From Shouchella clausii (GTDB lineage Bacteria; Bacillota; Bacilli; Bacillales; Bacillaceae_D): DNA of 64,000 bases. The notes under the pieces are model-generated. The model saw nothing but the letters and a program-made list of their open reading frames with translations. It did no database searches and had not been told where the DNA came from. The DNA lies in the NCBI RefSeq assembly GCF_001598215.1, contig NZ_BCXJ01000003.1, positions 186,001-250,000 of the forward strand, read 5' to 3'. Of the stretch, positions 1 to 7,679 are shown in pieces. The position numbers were made by a program, and so were the translations under genes. Each line of letters opens with the position of its first letter. Positions within the stretch are counted from its first letter, which is position 1.

Positions 1-2
1 CG

Positions 3-233
3 CTAGCAACTGGAAAATGGCTTTCATTCTCTTATAAGGACACAGCTAGCTTACAGCTCACTGTTCTGGCCCGCAATTCGCCACTTGCTCTAGCTGTAGT
101 AGTTGCCGCTTTTCCTGGTGAACCTTTCATTGCTCTTGCCCTTGTCATTGGCCCTTTCCTTGAGTTGCCAATCCTCGCTCTCGTAGCCTATGCGTTGTTG
201 TATATAAAGAAGCGGACCCATGTTTTCATCTAA
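3..233 (+). CDS. BASS/ACR3-type permease, C-terminal part (5' end outside window)
   Basis: The window opens inside a reading frame of 76 codons that ends at a TAA. It encodes hydrophobic helices with the segment LARNSPLALAVVVAAFP, followed by ALALVIGPFLELPILALV and a short basic tail. This resembles the last helices of bile acid:sodium symporter superfamily proteins, especially bacterial proteins annotated as arsenic resistance (ACR3-like) permeases, where an ARNS/ARNP motif followed by a proline-rich helix is common. The substrate cannot be told from this fragment. The start and most of the protein lie to the left of the window. Family assignment is fair; arsenite as substrate would be a guess. 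Confidence 0.6.
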   Translation, partial: LATGKWLSFSYKDTASLQLTVLARNSPLALAVVVAAFPGEPFIALALVIGPFLELPILALVAYALLYIKKRTHVFI

Positions 234-439
234 GCACAGCTCTTACGTTCGTATTCTAAAACAAAAAGTTTCGCCCCCTGCTGTTTTTCCCACGTGACAA
301 AGCTATCGAGTTTTTATCAAATCGACAGGCTTTGTTTTTTATTTGGTTGAAATTGATTGTAGATCGACAAGCGTTAACCAGTTTGCAGCGTTTGCCCTTT
401 GGACCAAAAACACTGAGTACCGTTGAAAGACGGCAGTGG

Positions 440-565
440 CTACCGGCCCATCCACCCGCCATCGACAGTAATCATTTCACCATTCACGTAAGACGAAGGG
501 GCAGAGGCCAAATAAATGGCCGCACCGACCATATCTTCTGGATTTCCTACCGCAATCGCTACAAA
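440..565 (-). pseudogene. short-chain dehydrogenase/reductase, C-terminal remnant
   Basis: About 42 codons on the minus strand end in TAG and read [20 protein letters not shown] and then [14 protein letters not shown]. These are the characteristic last blocks of SDR enzymes: the GxPEDM helix and the ITVDGG(W) end. Upstream of this the frame runs on but loses all resemblance to an SDR, so the catalytic YxxxK block and the Rossmann glycine motif are gone. It is therefore a decayed 3' end, probably left by a deletion. The rest of 234-716 holds nothing else I can name, only a short inverted repeat AGCCGAT...ATCGGCT near 573-605. Confidence 0.7.
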
Positions 566-716
566 GTATAAAAGCCGATCAACTTTTCATTTTAGTCAAT
601 CGGCTAATATGATGCTCTTCTGTTTTGTTTATACATGACGATTTGCTGTGATTTTCGCGCATCTTTCCCTGACTACAATATTCAAGACCGAAACGGCTAT
701 CTGTCTTGGGCTTCGG

Positions 717-1847
717 TTACTTCACCAATGCTTGAATCAAATGTGCAAGCAGCACTGTCCGCTTTTCCAAATGATTAATGAGGATATGTTCATGCTCCGC
801 ATGAGGGCCTTTTCCGGCAGCTCCTAAGCCATCCAAAACGGGTATGCCTAATGCAGAAGCAAAACTACCGTCACTCCCTCCCCCTGCAAACACACCATCC
901 ACTTCATAGCCGATCTGTTTTCCAAATGAATGAACTAGTTCAAACAACTTTTTCGATTGGGAAGACTGCTCAAGGGTGGGGCGAACAATACCACCACTAA
1001 CAGTCATTTTTGCTTCAGGATGGCAAGGTTGCAATGATTCTACGAGCGTTTGCATTCTCCTTGCTTCTGCCATTGTCGAAACACGCACATCAACAGAAGC
1101 TTCCGCTTTAGCTGGAACAACATTGATTCCTGTCCCCCCTTTTATTTCGCCTACATTCACAGTTGTGCCTTTGCTGTAATCGGTTTGTTGCGCCAAATAT
1201 TGAATGTGATGTGTCAATTCGACGATCGCATTAATGCCTTTTTCATGGTTATTGCCCGAATGTGCTGCCCGACCAGTGACGGACAAAGTATAGCGCAAAA
1301 TTCCCTTCCTGGCGACTTTTACAGTGTAAGGCTCGGCTGCTTCAGGGACGAGTACAGCCACACTCTTTTGTGCCTCTGTCTCAATTAATTTTCGCGAATC
1401 AGGAGACGATACGCCTTCATGGTCGCTGTTGCAAAGTAACACAATTTTTTTATTCAATGGGATGTTTTGCTCAATTAAGGTTTTTATTGCCCAAATTGCT
1501 TGAACGAGCCCTCCTTTCATATCCAGTATTCCTGGCCCGTACGCCCGGTTTCCTTCTTCCCTGTAGGCAAGATGCCCCTGGGGCCAAACTGTATCAAAGT
1601 GTGCTAAAATTAATAGTTGCTGCTCTCCCGACCCGAATGTGTATTTGAAGTGGTCTCCAAAAGCCTCTCGCTTAAAAACTTCCGCTTCTGCGCCTAGCCG
1701 CTGTTTAACTAGTTTGCGAATTTCTTTTCCGCACTCATCTACTAGCGCTTTATTCCGGGTAGGCGACTCTTTTTCGACTATCGTTTGGATGTCCGCTAGT
1801 ATGTTCCGTTGTTTGTTTTGTAAAGCTTGTAAAATTGAATCACTCAC
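717..1847 (-). CDS. M20 family metallopeptidase, glutamate carboxypeptidase (CPG2)-like
   Basis: A 376-residue zinc peptidase of the M20 family, with the same layout as carboxypeptidase G2. Seen in order: LLILAHFDTVWPQG (first metal His and the flanking Asp), YGPGILDMKGG (bridging Asp), the CNSDHEGVSS region where the paired DEE glutamates normally sit, a Glu in VPEAAEP, the dimerisation insert with GRAAHSG, and a C-terminal GKGPHAEHEHI metal His. M20 CPG2-like enzymes release C-terminal glutamate or act on other acyl-amino acids. The DEE motif is altered here to DHE, so one of the two acidic residues (general base or zinc ligand) is changed. It is the last gene of a unit with an RpiR regulator and a YfcC transporter, 12 bases downstream of the regulator, which suggests use of an imported peptide-like compound. 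Substrate is unknown. Confidence 0.85.
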   Translation of the reverse strand: MSDSILQALQNKQRNILADIQTIVEKESPTRNKALVDECGKEIRKLVKQRLGAEAEVFKREAFGDHFKYTFGSGEQQLLILAHFDTVWPQGHLAYREEGNRAYGPGILDMKGGLVQAIWAIKTLIEQNIPLNKKIVLLCNSDHEGVSSPDSRKLIETEAQKSVAVLVPEAAEPYTVKVARKGILRYTLSVTGRAAHSGNNHEKGINAIVELTHHIQYLAQQTDYSKGTTVNVGEIKGGTGINVVPAKAEASVDVRVSTMAEARRMQTLVESLQPCHPEAKMTVSGGIVRPTLEQSSQSKKLFELVHSFGKQIGYEVDGVFAGGGSDGSFASALGIPVLDGLGAAGKGPHAEHEHILINHLEKRTVLLAHLIQALVK

Positions 1848-1859
1848 GTTTCCACCTCA

Positions 1860-2702
1860 TTATTCAATTAATAGGTCATTCCTTTTATAAATTTCTTCCA
1901 CTTTTAAAAGGCGTTCGTGTATTTCTTGTTTCTCATTTTTACGGACAGCGACAATCAACATGTTTAATAAACTGAGTACAGGTGCAATTCCGTTATAACC
2001 ACTCATATCCCGGTTCGTTTTTGTAAATAAATTGATAGAAGCCAACTTTGCAATAGGCGCTAATTCACCATCAGTAACGGCGACCACATAGGCGCCTGCC
2101 ATTTTGGCCATCTCTGCAAACCGATAAGTTGCCTTATGGTAACGAGGAAAGGAAATGGCAATAACGACAGAATGCTTGTCGATATTCAATAGAGCCTGTT
2201 CAGCCATTCGTTCATCAACCAATTGGACATTGGGTACCATAAACCCCAATGTATACGAAAACCAAAATGCCGGGGCATAGGACGTTCGTTGTCCAATCAC
2301 GTACACCTGGTTGGCGCCCTCGATTTTTTCAGCTATTCTTCTAAGGACTGCGCTATCCAATCTTTCTTTGACTTCTTGCAAAATGGCGATATCACGGTTT
2401 AAGACGGCGGCTAACTCATCATCACTACCTGATTCTCCTTCTTCGTTCCCTCCGTGTTGCCGCAATGCCATTACTTCTAGCTGAATCGCTTTTTGCATGG
2501 CAGAAAAGCCGCTGAAACCAAGGGAATAGGCAAGGCGAATAATGGTTGTCTCGCTTACGCCGGTGCGCCCTTGCAGCATTGCCATTGTACAATAGCTTGC
2601 TTCTTCCAAATGTTCCACAAGGTATTTAGCTGCCTTTTTCTTGCCCGCGGACAAGGAGTCATAGTGCTCTTTCACTAGTTGTTTAAACGTTTTTCCTCTC
2701 AT
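1860..2702 (-). CDS. MurR/RpiR family transcriptional regulator
   Basis: A 280-residue regulator. Residues 1-80 form the HTH_6 (RpiR) domain (YCTMAMLQGRTGVSETTIIR, then LAYSLGFSGFSAMQKAI), and residues 120-270 form a SIS sugar-isomerase-like ligand domain (QVYVIGQRTSYAPAFWFSYT, ISFPRYHKATYRFAEMAK, GAYVVAVTD). RpiR proteins usually sense phosphosugars, but several control amino acid or peptide catabolism. The ATG follows a clear GGAGGAG at about 2706-2713. It lies between a YfcC-type transporter and the M20 peptidase on the same strand, so it most likely controls that unit. The effector cannot be deduced. Confidence 0.88.
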   Translation of the reverse strand: MRGKTFKQLVKEHYDSLSAGKKKAAKYLVEHLEEASYCTMAMLQGRTGVSETTIIRLAYSLGFSGFSAMQKAIQLEVMALRQHGGNEEGESGSDDELAAVLNRDIAILQEVKERLDSAVLRRIAEKIEGANQVYVIGQRTSYAPAFWFSYTLGFMVPNVQLVDERMAEQALLNIDKHSVVIAISFPRYHKATYRFAEMAKMAGAYVVAVTDGELAPIAKLASINLFTKTNRDMSGYNGIAPVLSLLNMLIVAVRKNEKQEIHERLLKVEEIYKRNDLLIE

Positions 2703-2771
2703 ATGGATCTCCTCCTATTAGAGTCATGTCCTACTCTTTTTAGGATACCGGATCAAGTAACTAAAAACCTA

Positions 2772-4157
2772 TTAGAACGGCCCATACCCAATCCATACGG
2801 CAACAAGAACAAAAACGACTGCGATCATTGTCCATATCACTACCAAAGGCAAAATAAAACGGAGCCATTTCGTATAGGGCACTCCTCCTATCGCCAAAAC
2901 AGCCATTAACACGCCAGAAATTGGCGTAATCATGTTTGTAATCCCGTCGCCCAACTTAAACGCGATCACCGCCGTTTGCCTTGTCAACCCAAGCATGTCC
3001 GCTAAAGGAGTCATCATTGGCATCACAACAGATGCTTGCCCACTGCCAGAAGGCACCAAAATGTTAAAGAAGTAATTAAAGAAAAACATCGCCAATGCTC
3101 CCATTGTAGGACCAAGTTCGCTCATCGGAATAAAAATTAAATTGACAACCGTGTCCAAAACCAACCCTTTTTCCATCAACACAACAATCGAACGGGCAAG
3201 CCCGATTATGAGAGCCCCATACAACATGTTTCTCGCTCCACCCATAAACGAGCGAACAAACTGATTTGGAGACTGGCGCGAAATGACAGCACTGCCGATG
3301 GCATTAATTAAAAATATTGCTGCAAGCTCATTAACACCCCATCCTAATGAAAGAGAACCATAAACAAACACGCCGATACATAGGAAAAAGAACAAAATCA
3401 TCCACTTATGTGCCCTAGTAAAGGGACCATGTTCATGTTGACGCATATCCTTATCAGCAAACTTCTGTCCGCCCATGATGCTTGCCGATGGATTCGTAGA
3501 AATCCGTTTGACATAGTTTACTACATAAGCAATTGTAGCTAAAATGAGTGCAAGGAAAATGTAGACGCGAAACATTGCCCCCGAAAATAACGGAAGGCCG
3601 GCAATCTCCTGTGCCACTCCAAGAATAATGGGATCAAAAACGGCGGCTGCCGATCCAGCAAAGTAGCCTAAATAAATGATTGCCACTCCAGCTATTGCAT
3701 CCAAGTCCAAAGCTCTAGCAAGGACAATGCCTAAAGGAATGAAGGCAATGACGGCATTCGATCCTACCCCCACGGCTGAAATAAGGCCGAAAATAAGGCT
3801 AACCGCGCCAATTAACAAGTATTTGCGGTTTTTAGTTTTATCAACAAGTACTTTTATGCCACTGTTGATCGTCCCTGGATGCTCAATTACAGCAATCGCG
3901 CCACCCATAATCAAAACAAGGAAGATTAAGTTCGCTGAAGCGATCATTCCCTCTTGTATAGACAAAAATATATCTAAGAAGCCAAGAGAAGGTGCTTCCA
4001 TTTCCGTATAACTATTTGGAATGACCGTCTCCATTCCATCATCGGATCTTAAAAACTCACCTGAAGGAACGATAAAACTAATGACCCAAGCTAATAGCAG
4101 CAAGAAAAACAAAATTACAAACGCATCTGGCATTGCCATTTTTCCCTTCTTATCCAA
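2772..4157 (-). CDS. YfcC family (DcuC/AbgT-like) membrane transporter
   Basis: A 461-residue polytopic membrane protein with about 12 hydrophobic segments. It matches the YfcC family (C4-dicarboxylate anaerobic carrier-like, IT superfamily): an N-terminal MPDAFVILFFLLLLAWVISF with a VPSGEF loop, and a C-terminal FNILVPSGSGQASVVMPMM and GDGITNMITPISGVLMA, the two family hallmarks. Homologues are variously annotated as arginine/ornithine or dicarboxylate carriers. The listed start is a TTG; an ATG six codons in (4139), preceded by AAGGGAAAA, is an equally possible start. It is the first gene of the minus-strand set with rpiR-like and M20 genes, so it probably imports the compound the peptidase cleaves. 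Confidence 0.82.
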   Translation of the reverse strand: MDKKGKMAMPDAFVILFFLLLLAWVISFIVPSGEFLRSDDGMETVIPNSYTEMEAPSLGFLDIFLSIQEGMIASANLIFLVLIMGGAIAVIEHPGTINSGIKVLVDKTKNRKYLLIGAVSLIFGLISAVGVGSNAVIAFIPLGIVLARALDLDAIAGVAIIYLGYFAGSAAAVFDPIILGVAQEIAGLPLFSGAMFRVYIFLALILATIAYVVNYVKRISTNPSASIMGGQKFADKDMRQHEHGPFTRAHKWMILFFFLCIGVFVYGSLSLGWGVNELAAIFLINAIGSAVISRQSPNQFVRSFMGGARNMLYGALIIGLARSIVVLMEKGLVLDTVVNLIFIPMSELGPTMGALAMFFFNYFFNILVPSGSGQASVVMPMMTPLADMLGLTRQTAVIAFKLGDGITNMITPISGVLMAVLAIGGVPYTKWLRFILPLVVIWTMIAVVFVLVAVWIGYGPF

Positions 4158-4435
4158 CCGACACCCACCACCAATAGAATTTTTTAATTCATATTATTAA
4201 AAAGGAATTTTTTGCTTCATAAGCGTATCACATTCTCTTCAAAATGAAAACGCTTTTTATTGAAATAGACTGAAAATAATCCAGCTAAGCAATTGCCATC
4301 ACCCGAATCGACAGAAAATGTAGGAAATAGTAGATTTTTGTCATAACATCTCTTATACTATGAATGCGCTATCATTTTTTTTAAAAGCAAGCTGCCTAAA
4401 CACAAACCAGATCTAATCAATGGGAGGACGACGGG

Positions 4436-5887
4436 ATGATTACATTTTTGCTAGGCATCGCTTTGTTAATCGTAGGCTACTTCACTTATGGAAAGGTCGT
4501 CGAGCGCATTTTCGGCGTAAAAGAGGAACGCCCGACACCAGCCTATGTGAATCAAGATGGCGTTGATTACTTGCCAATGAGCACTCCTCGTAATTCATTC
4601 ATTCAACTGTTGAATATTGCCGGCACCGGCCCTGTTTTTGGCCCAATTATGGGTGCGTTGTACGGACCAGTTGCTTTTTTATGGATCGTTATTGGCTGCA
4701 TTTTTGCCGGCGCAGTACATGATTACTTAACAGGGATGATTTCGATCCGCAATAAAGGTGCTCATTTGCCTGAGCTAGCTAGTAAATTTTTCGGCAAATC
4801 AATGCGCCATCTAGTCAATGCTTTTGCCGTATTATTGCTACTTTTAGTTGGAACCGTTTTCGTATCGACGCCGGCTAGTTTACTTCATGTGTTGATGGAT
4901 GGCCAGGTGGCGCTGGGCATTTTGATTGCTGCTATTTTTATTTACTACATTTTGGCCACACTTTTGCCCGTTGATAAAATTATCGGCCGCCTTTATCCAT
5001 ATTTTGGCGCAATCCTATTAGTAAGCTCAGTCGGAGTCGGAATCGGCTTGATTGTCACAGGGGCGCCAATTCCAGAGTTGTCGCTGCAAAATTTCCACCC
5101 TGAGAATATGCCCGTCTTGCCATTGATTTTCTTTACGATTACATGCGGCGCCCTATCTGGCTTCCATGCTACACAAACGCCAATTATTTCTCGAACGATA
5201 CAACGGGAAAAGCAGGGCCGTAAAATTTTTTATGGAATGATGATAGCTGAAGGCATTATCGCGATGATCTGGGCGGCAGCTGCCATGAGTTTAGTGGGCA
5301 GCTACGGGGGATTGAATGAAATGCTTAATGCAGGAGGTCCAGGGGCAGTTGTAACGGAAGTATCTACGTTGTTGCTTGGCGCGATTGGTGGGACAATTGC
5401 CGTGCTAGGTGTTGTTGTGCTACCGATCACATCTGGGGATACAGCCTTTCGTAGCGCCCGCATGATTATTGCTGAGTATTTTCAAATCGCGCAAAAGAAA
5501 ATTTCTCGCCGCTTATGGATTGCTTTGCCGCTATTCGCCGTTTCCGTCGCCCTAACACAAATTGACTTTAACATTTTATGGCGTTATTTTAGCTGGGCCA
5601 ACCAAGGAACCGCTGTGATCGCTCTTTTTGTCGGCGCTATGTATTTGTATATCGCCAGGAAAAACTACTGGATTGCCCTTATTCCTGGAGCTTTTATGCT
5701 TGTCATGGTCATTACCTACATTTTAAATGCCGAAATTGGCTTTCGACTTCCAATGACCGCTTCGTGGATTGGCAGCTTTATTTGCTCAGGTGCCATTCTA
5801 ATCCTCTTCTTTCGTGCAGCCAAACAAGCGCGCGCTAACAATATGCCGCTAGAAGTGGATGTATCTGGATTTAAGCATAGTGCTTAG
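4436..5887 (+). CDS. cstA: Carbon starvation protein CstA family (short form)
   Basis: A 483-residue membrane protein of the CstA family, which imports peptides or pyruvate when preferred carbon runs out. Visible blocks: an N-terminal helix followed by RPTPAYVNQDGVDYLPM, then IAGTGPVFGPIMGALYGP and HDYLTGMISIRNKGAHLPEL, and later SGFHATQTPIISRTI and LPITSGDTAFRSARMIIAEYF. It is clearly shorter than the E. coli protein of roughly 700 residues and lacks the extended C-terminal region, as is common for a second CstA form in Firmicutes. A GGGAGG lies nine bases ahead of the ATG. It is divergent from the yfcC-like gene across a 278-base spacer. Calling the substrate pyruvate rather than peptide would be inference. 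Confidence 0.88.
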   Translation: MITFLLGIALLIVGYFTYGKVVERIFGVKEERPTPAYVNQDGVDYLPMSTPRNSFIQLLNIAGTGPVFGPIMGALYGPVAFLWIVIGCIFAGAVHDYLTGMISIRNKGAHLPELASKFFGKSMRHLVNAFAVLLLLLVGTVFVSTPASLLHVLMDGQVALGILIAAIFIYYILATLLPVDKIIGRLYPYFGAILLVSSVGVGIGLIVTGAPIPELSLQNFHPENMPVLPLIFFTITCGALSGFHATQTPIISRTIQREKQGRKIFYGMMIAEGIIAMIWAAAAMSLVGSYGGLNEMLNAGGPGAVVTEVSTLLLGAIGGTIAVLGVVVLPITSGDTAFRSARMIIAEYFQIAQKKISRRLWIALPLFAVSVALTQIDFNILWRYFSWANQGTAVIALFVGAMYLYIARKNYWIALIPGAFMLVMVITYILNAEIGFRLPMTASWIGSFICSGAILILFFRAAKQARANNMPLEVDVSGFKHSA

Positions 5888-5899
5888 TCAGGAATTGAA

Positions 5900-5934
5900 A
5901 AAGGCGAAGTGCTTCTCTAAAGCCCTCCGCCTTT
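5900..5934. terminator. bidirectional hairpin between cstA and the XRE gene
   Basis: AAAGGCG at 5900-5906 pairs with CGCCTTT at 5928-5934; inner pairs AG/CT and GCTT/AAGC extend the stem. It lies in the 45-base gap between two convergent genes and overlaps the stop codon of the XRE gene, so it can end transcripts from both sides. Confidence 0.6.
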
Positions 5935-6127
5935 ATCCTGGCCAAAACAGCTGGTCTAATGTTTTATCAAGCTCTTTGCAGATTGCCACGCATAATGCCA
6001 AGCTTGGATTATATTTACCTTGTTCTATTAAGCCAATCGTTTGCCTGGATACGCCGATTCGCTTCGCCAAATCGGCTTGTGTCATATCTTTTTCGGCCCG
6101 GGCCGCTTTGATTTTCGTATTTTTCAT
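5933..6127 (-). CDS. small XRE-family HTH regulator (YozG-like)
   Basis: A 64-residue protein that is a single Cro/C1 helix-turn-helix: MKNTKIKAARAEKDMTQADL, then AKRIGVSRQTIGLIEQGKYN and ICKELDKTLDQLFWP. Short stand-alone regulators of this kind in Bacilli usually repress their own operon with a neighbouring membrane protein. The start lies 2 bases beyond the stop of the upstream membrane-protein gene, so the two are co-transcribed, a standard arrangement. The signal it responds to is unknown. Confidence 0.9.
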   Translation of the reverse strand: MKNTKIKAARAEKDMTQADLAKRIGVSRQTIGLIEQGKYNPSLALCVAICKELDKTLDQLFWPG

Positions 6128-6129
6128 GG

Positions 6130-6639
6130 CTATTCATCCTTGGTAGATTCAGCGACCTTTTGGCTTTTGTTTTTTAAATAAAGATAGCTTAAAAGCACAA
6201 TCCCTCCTATGATCCCTGTATAGATCATCATGCTTGTAATGAATACGAGAATAAAGTAATACCAGGCTTCTCCCGGGCCTTGTGCAAATTGTACAACGCT
6301 GTTGATCGCCATTACAATCGAGATAGCAACACCGCCAATAATTGCCGCCCCTGCCATTTTTTCATCAAAACTCCATTTGCTTTCACCGTCATGGACTTCA
6401 ATTTCTTCTGAAAAGATGCCTGTTTTGGCCGAGCGCACTACGTAATAAATGGGTATACCTACAAGAATAAGAAGTTCGGTATAAATCGGAGCAGTCCCCC
6501 ATTCAAACATAAAGAACTTTACGATTACCGACAAGACACACAAACCAATGACTAAATAATAGATTTCACGGTATATCTTGTTTTTCTCCTGCTCAATACG
6601 TTCGTCGTAAAAATTTTTCTTGTTTCGGCTAAATAGCAT
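6130..6639 (-). CDS. membrane protein (DUF6773-like), partner of XRE regulator
   Basis: A 169-residue protein with an N-terminal charged helix (FYDERIEQEKNKIYREIYYL) and four predicted membrane helices in two pairs, around residues 25-60 and 100-155. The start is set at the ATG at 6639 because an AGGAGGAG sits at 6646-6653; an upstream in-frame ATG at 6723 has no such site and lies within the promoter. The pairing of a four-helix protein with a YozG-like regulator is recurrent in Bacilli (DUF6773 family as far as I recognise it). Function is unknown; the regulator may control expression of both genes. Confidence 0.72.
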   Translation of the reverse strand: MLFSRNKKNFYDERIEQEKNKIYREIYYLVIGLCVLSVIVKFFMFEWGTAPIYTELLILVGIPIYYVVRSAKTGIFSEEIEVHDGESKWSFDEKMAGAAIIGGVAISIVMAINSVVQFAQGPGEAWYYFILVFITSMMIYTGIIGGIVLLSYLYLKNKSQKVAESTKDE

Positions 6640-6672
6640 ATATGGCTCCTCCTGGGTATGCGCTTTGCTATA

Positions 6673-6700
6673 ATTATACATTAAAAACGTCATTTTGCAA
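6673..6700 (-). promoter_or_regulatory. SigA-type promoter for membrane protein/XRE operon
   Basis: On the minus strand a TTGCAA -35 (6695-6700) is followed after 16 bases by a perfect TATAAT -10 (6673-6678). It lies about 35 bases ahead of the translation start at 6639. This promoter also shows that an upstream in-frame ATG at 6723 cannot be the start. Confidence 0.6.
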
Positions 6701-6834
6701 TATATATTTGTCATAGCAGACAAATTTCTATCCTTTTTACTTAACTACGAAGAGCACACTAGGTTGGAAAACACTTTGCCTATTTCGCTCTATCTCTGTT
6801 TTATTTATCATTTTGAAAATAAGCAAAGAACAAG

Positions 6835-7070
6835 TATACTTGCATGAGAGATTGGTGAAGCGGAGTGGTCCGAATGAAACTGATTATAGGTATGACAGGA
6901 GCTACGGGAGCTATTTTTGGCATTCGTTTGCTCTAGCAACTACAAAAAACAGAAGTGGAATCCCATTTGGTGATGTCGCCATGGGCTGCTGCTACGATCC
7001 AAGCCGAAACGTCTTTTACCGTAAAAGATGTTGAACGGCTTGCCAATTATACGTATTCGCCTAAAAATTT
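6835..7070 (+). repeat. direct repeat, copy 1 of the ubiX 5' region
   Basis: These 236 bases repeat at 10077-10312 with a constant offset of 3242 bases and 12 to 14 substitutions, so roughly 95 percent identity by eye. The repeat covers the leader, ribosome binding site and first 66 or so codons of ubiX. A weaker similarity continues upstream of 6835 for about 25 bases. It ends abruptly at 7070, where copy 1 runs into transposase sequence. Confidence 0.9.
6874..7070 (+). pseudogene. truncated, nonsense-bearing copy of ubiX
   Basis: The ATG at 6874 begins MKLIIGMTGATGAIFGIRLL and then meets a TAG at 6934-6936, where the intact gene at 10116 has CAG. Reading past this stop, the frame matches the intact flavin prenyltransferase through YTYSPK and is then cut at about 7070 by transposase sequence. 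The copy therefore has two independent lesions and cannot make enzyme. Substitutions are mostly synonymous transitions, so the copy has been diverging for some time. Confidence 0.9.
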
Positions 7071-7582
7071 GCCCGAACGGCAGGAAGCTGCTATTTAGCC
7101 ACCCTTCTAACCGAACCGATTCATACGGATTTGCCCACACATTTAAAGTGTATCAATGTGAGGACTGTTCAGACTGTCCGTTCCGCTCCCTGTGCACAAA
7201 GGCGAAGGAAGGGAATAACCGAAAGTTGTATGTCAACGAGAAGTGGGAACAGCAAAAAGCATCGATCAGGGAAAAGCTTTCGGAGGGAAAAACGGAAAAT
7301 CGATGTAGAGCCAGTTTTCGGATTCCTGAAGGCTCATTTGCGTTTCACTCGTTTCTCCGTAAGAGGAAACGAAAAGATGAAAAAGGAATGGGGTTCTCCC
7401 TCCTGGCGGTAAACCTGCGAAAATATACCGCCAGGAACAATAACCAAGCAAAAGAGAACCAAAAAACTAGACAAAAAGGAGTGCGCTCATCGGTGTTTGA
7501 TGAGCGTACTCCTTTTCATTTAATTTCTTGGCTGGTTTTGTCCCGGCCCCTTCCTTGTGCGATGCTTCTGCTTAAAAAATAA
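7058..7582 (+). mobile_element. IS1182-family transposase, degraded 3' fragment
   Basis: Translation gives ICPNGRKLLFSHPSNRTD, then FKVYQCEDCSDCPFRSLCTK and NRKLYVNEKWEQQKASIRE, then in a second frame KRKIDVEPVFGFLKAHLRFT, and back in the first frame GFSLLAVNLRKYTARNNNQ. This is the cysteine-rich CxxCxxCxFRxxC region and the DDE-containing C-terminal domain of IS1182 (IS1182/ISBcl-type) transposases. Two frame changes, near 7290-7300 (with loss of some codons) and near 7390, make it inactive. The N-terminal two thirds are missing; the left edge abuts the ubiX fragment at about 7060-7070. No matching left end of the element was found in the window. Confidence 0.85.
7474..7516 (+). terminator. 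strong hairpin at the end of the transposase remnant
   Basis: An 18-base arm (7474-7491) pairs with 7499-7516 with one mismatch across a 7-base loop, and the right arm ends in CCTTTT. It follows the conserved end of the transposase and may be the element's terminator or part of its right end. It would block transcripts coming from the ubiX side. Confidence 0.7.
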
Positions 7583-7679
7583 TAATGCACTACGGAAAAG
7601 TTCGACAACCAAACTATTTGATGCTCGTGCCTTTCCCGTCTGTACAAGAAATATCGGTCCAACGGAAAGTATATATGCA

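Noticed and set aside
4231-4260. cre site between yfcC and cstA
   Set aside because: ATGAAAACGCTTTTTAT agrees with the left half of the cre consensus but lacks the required CA in the right half.
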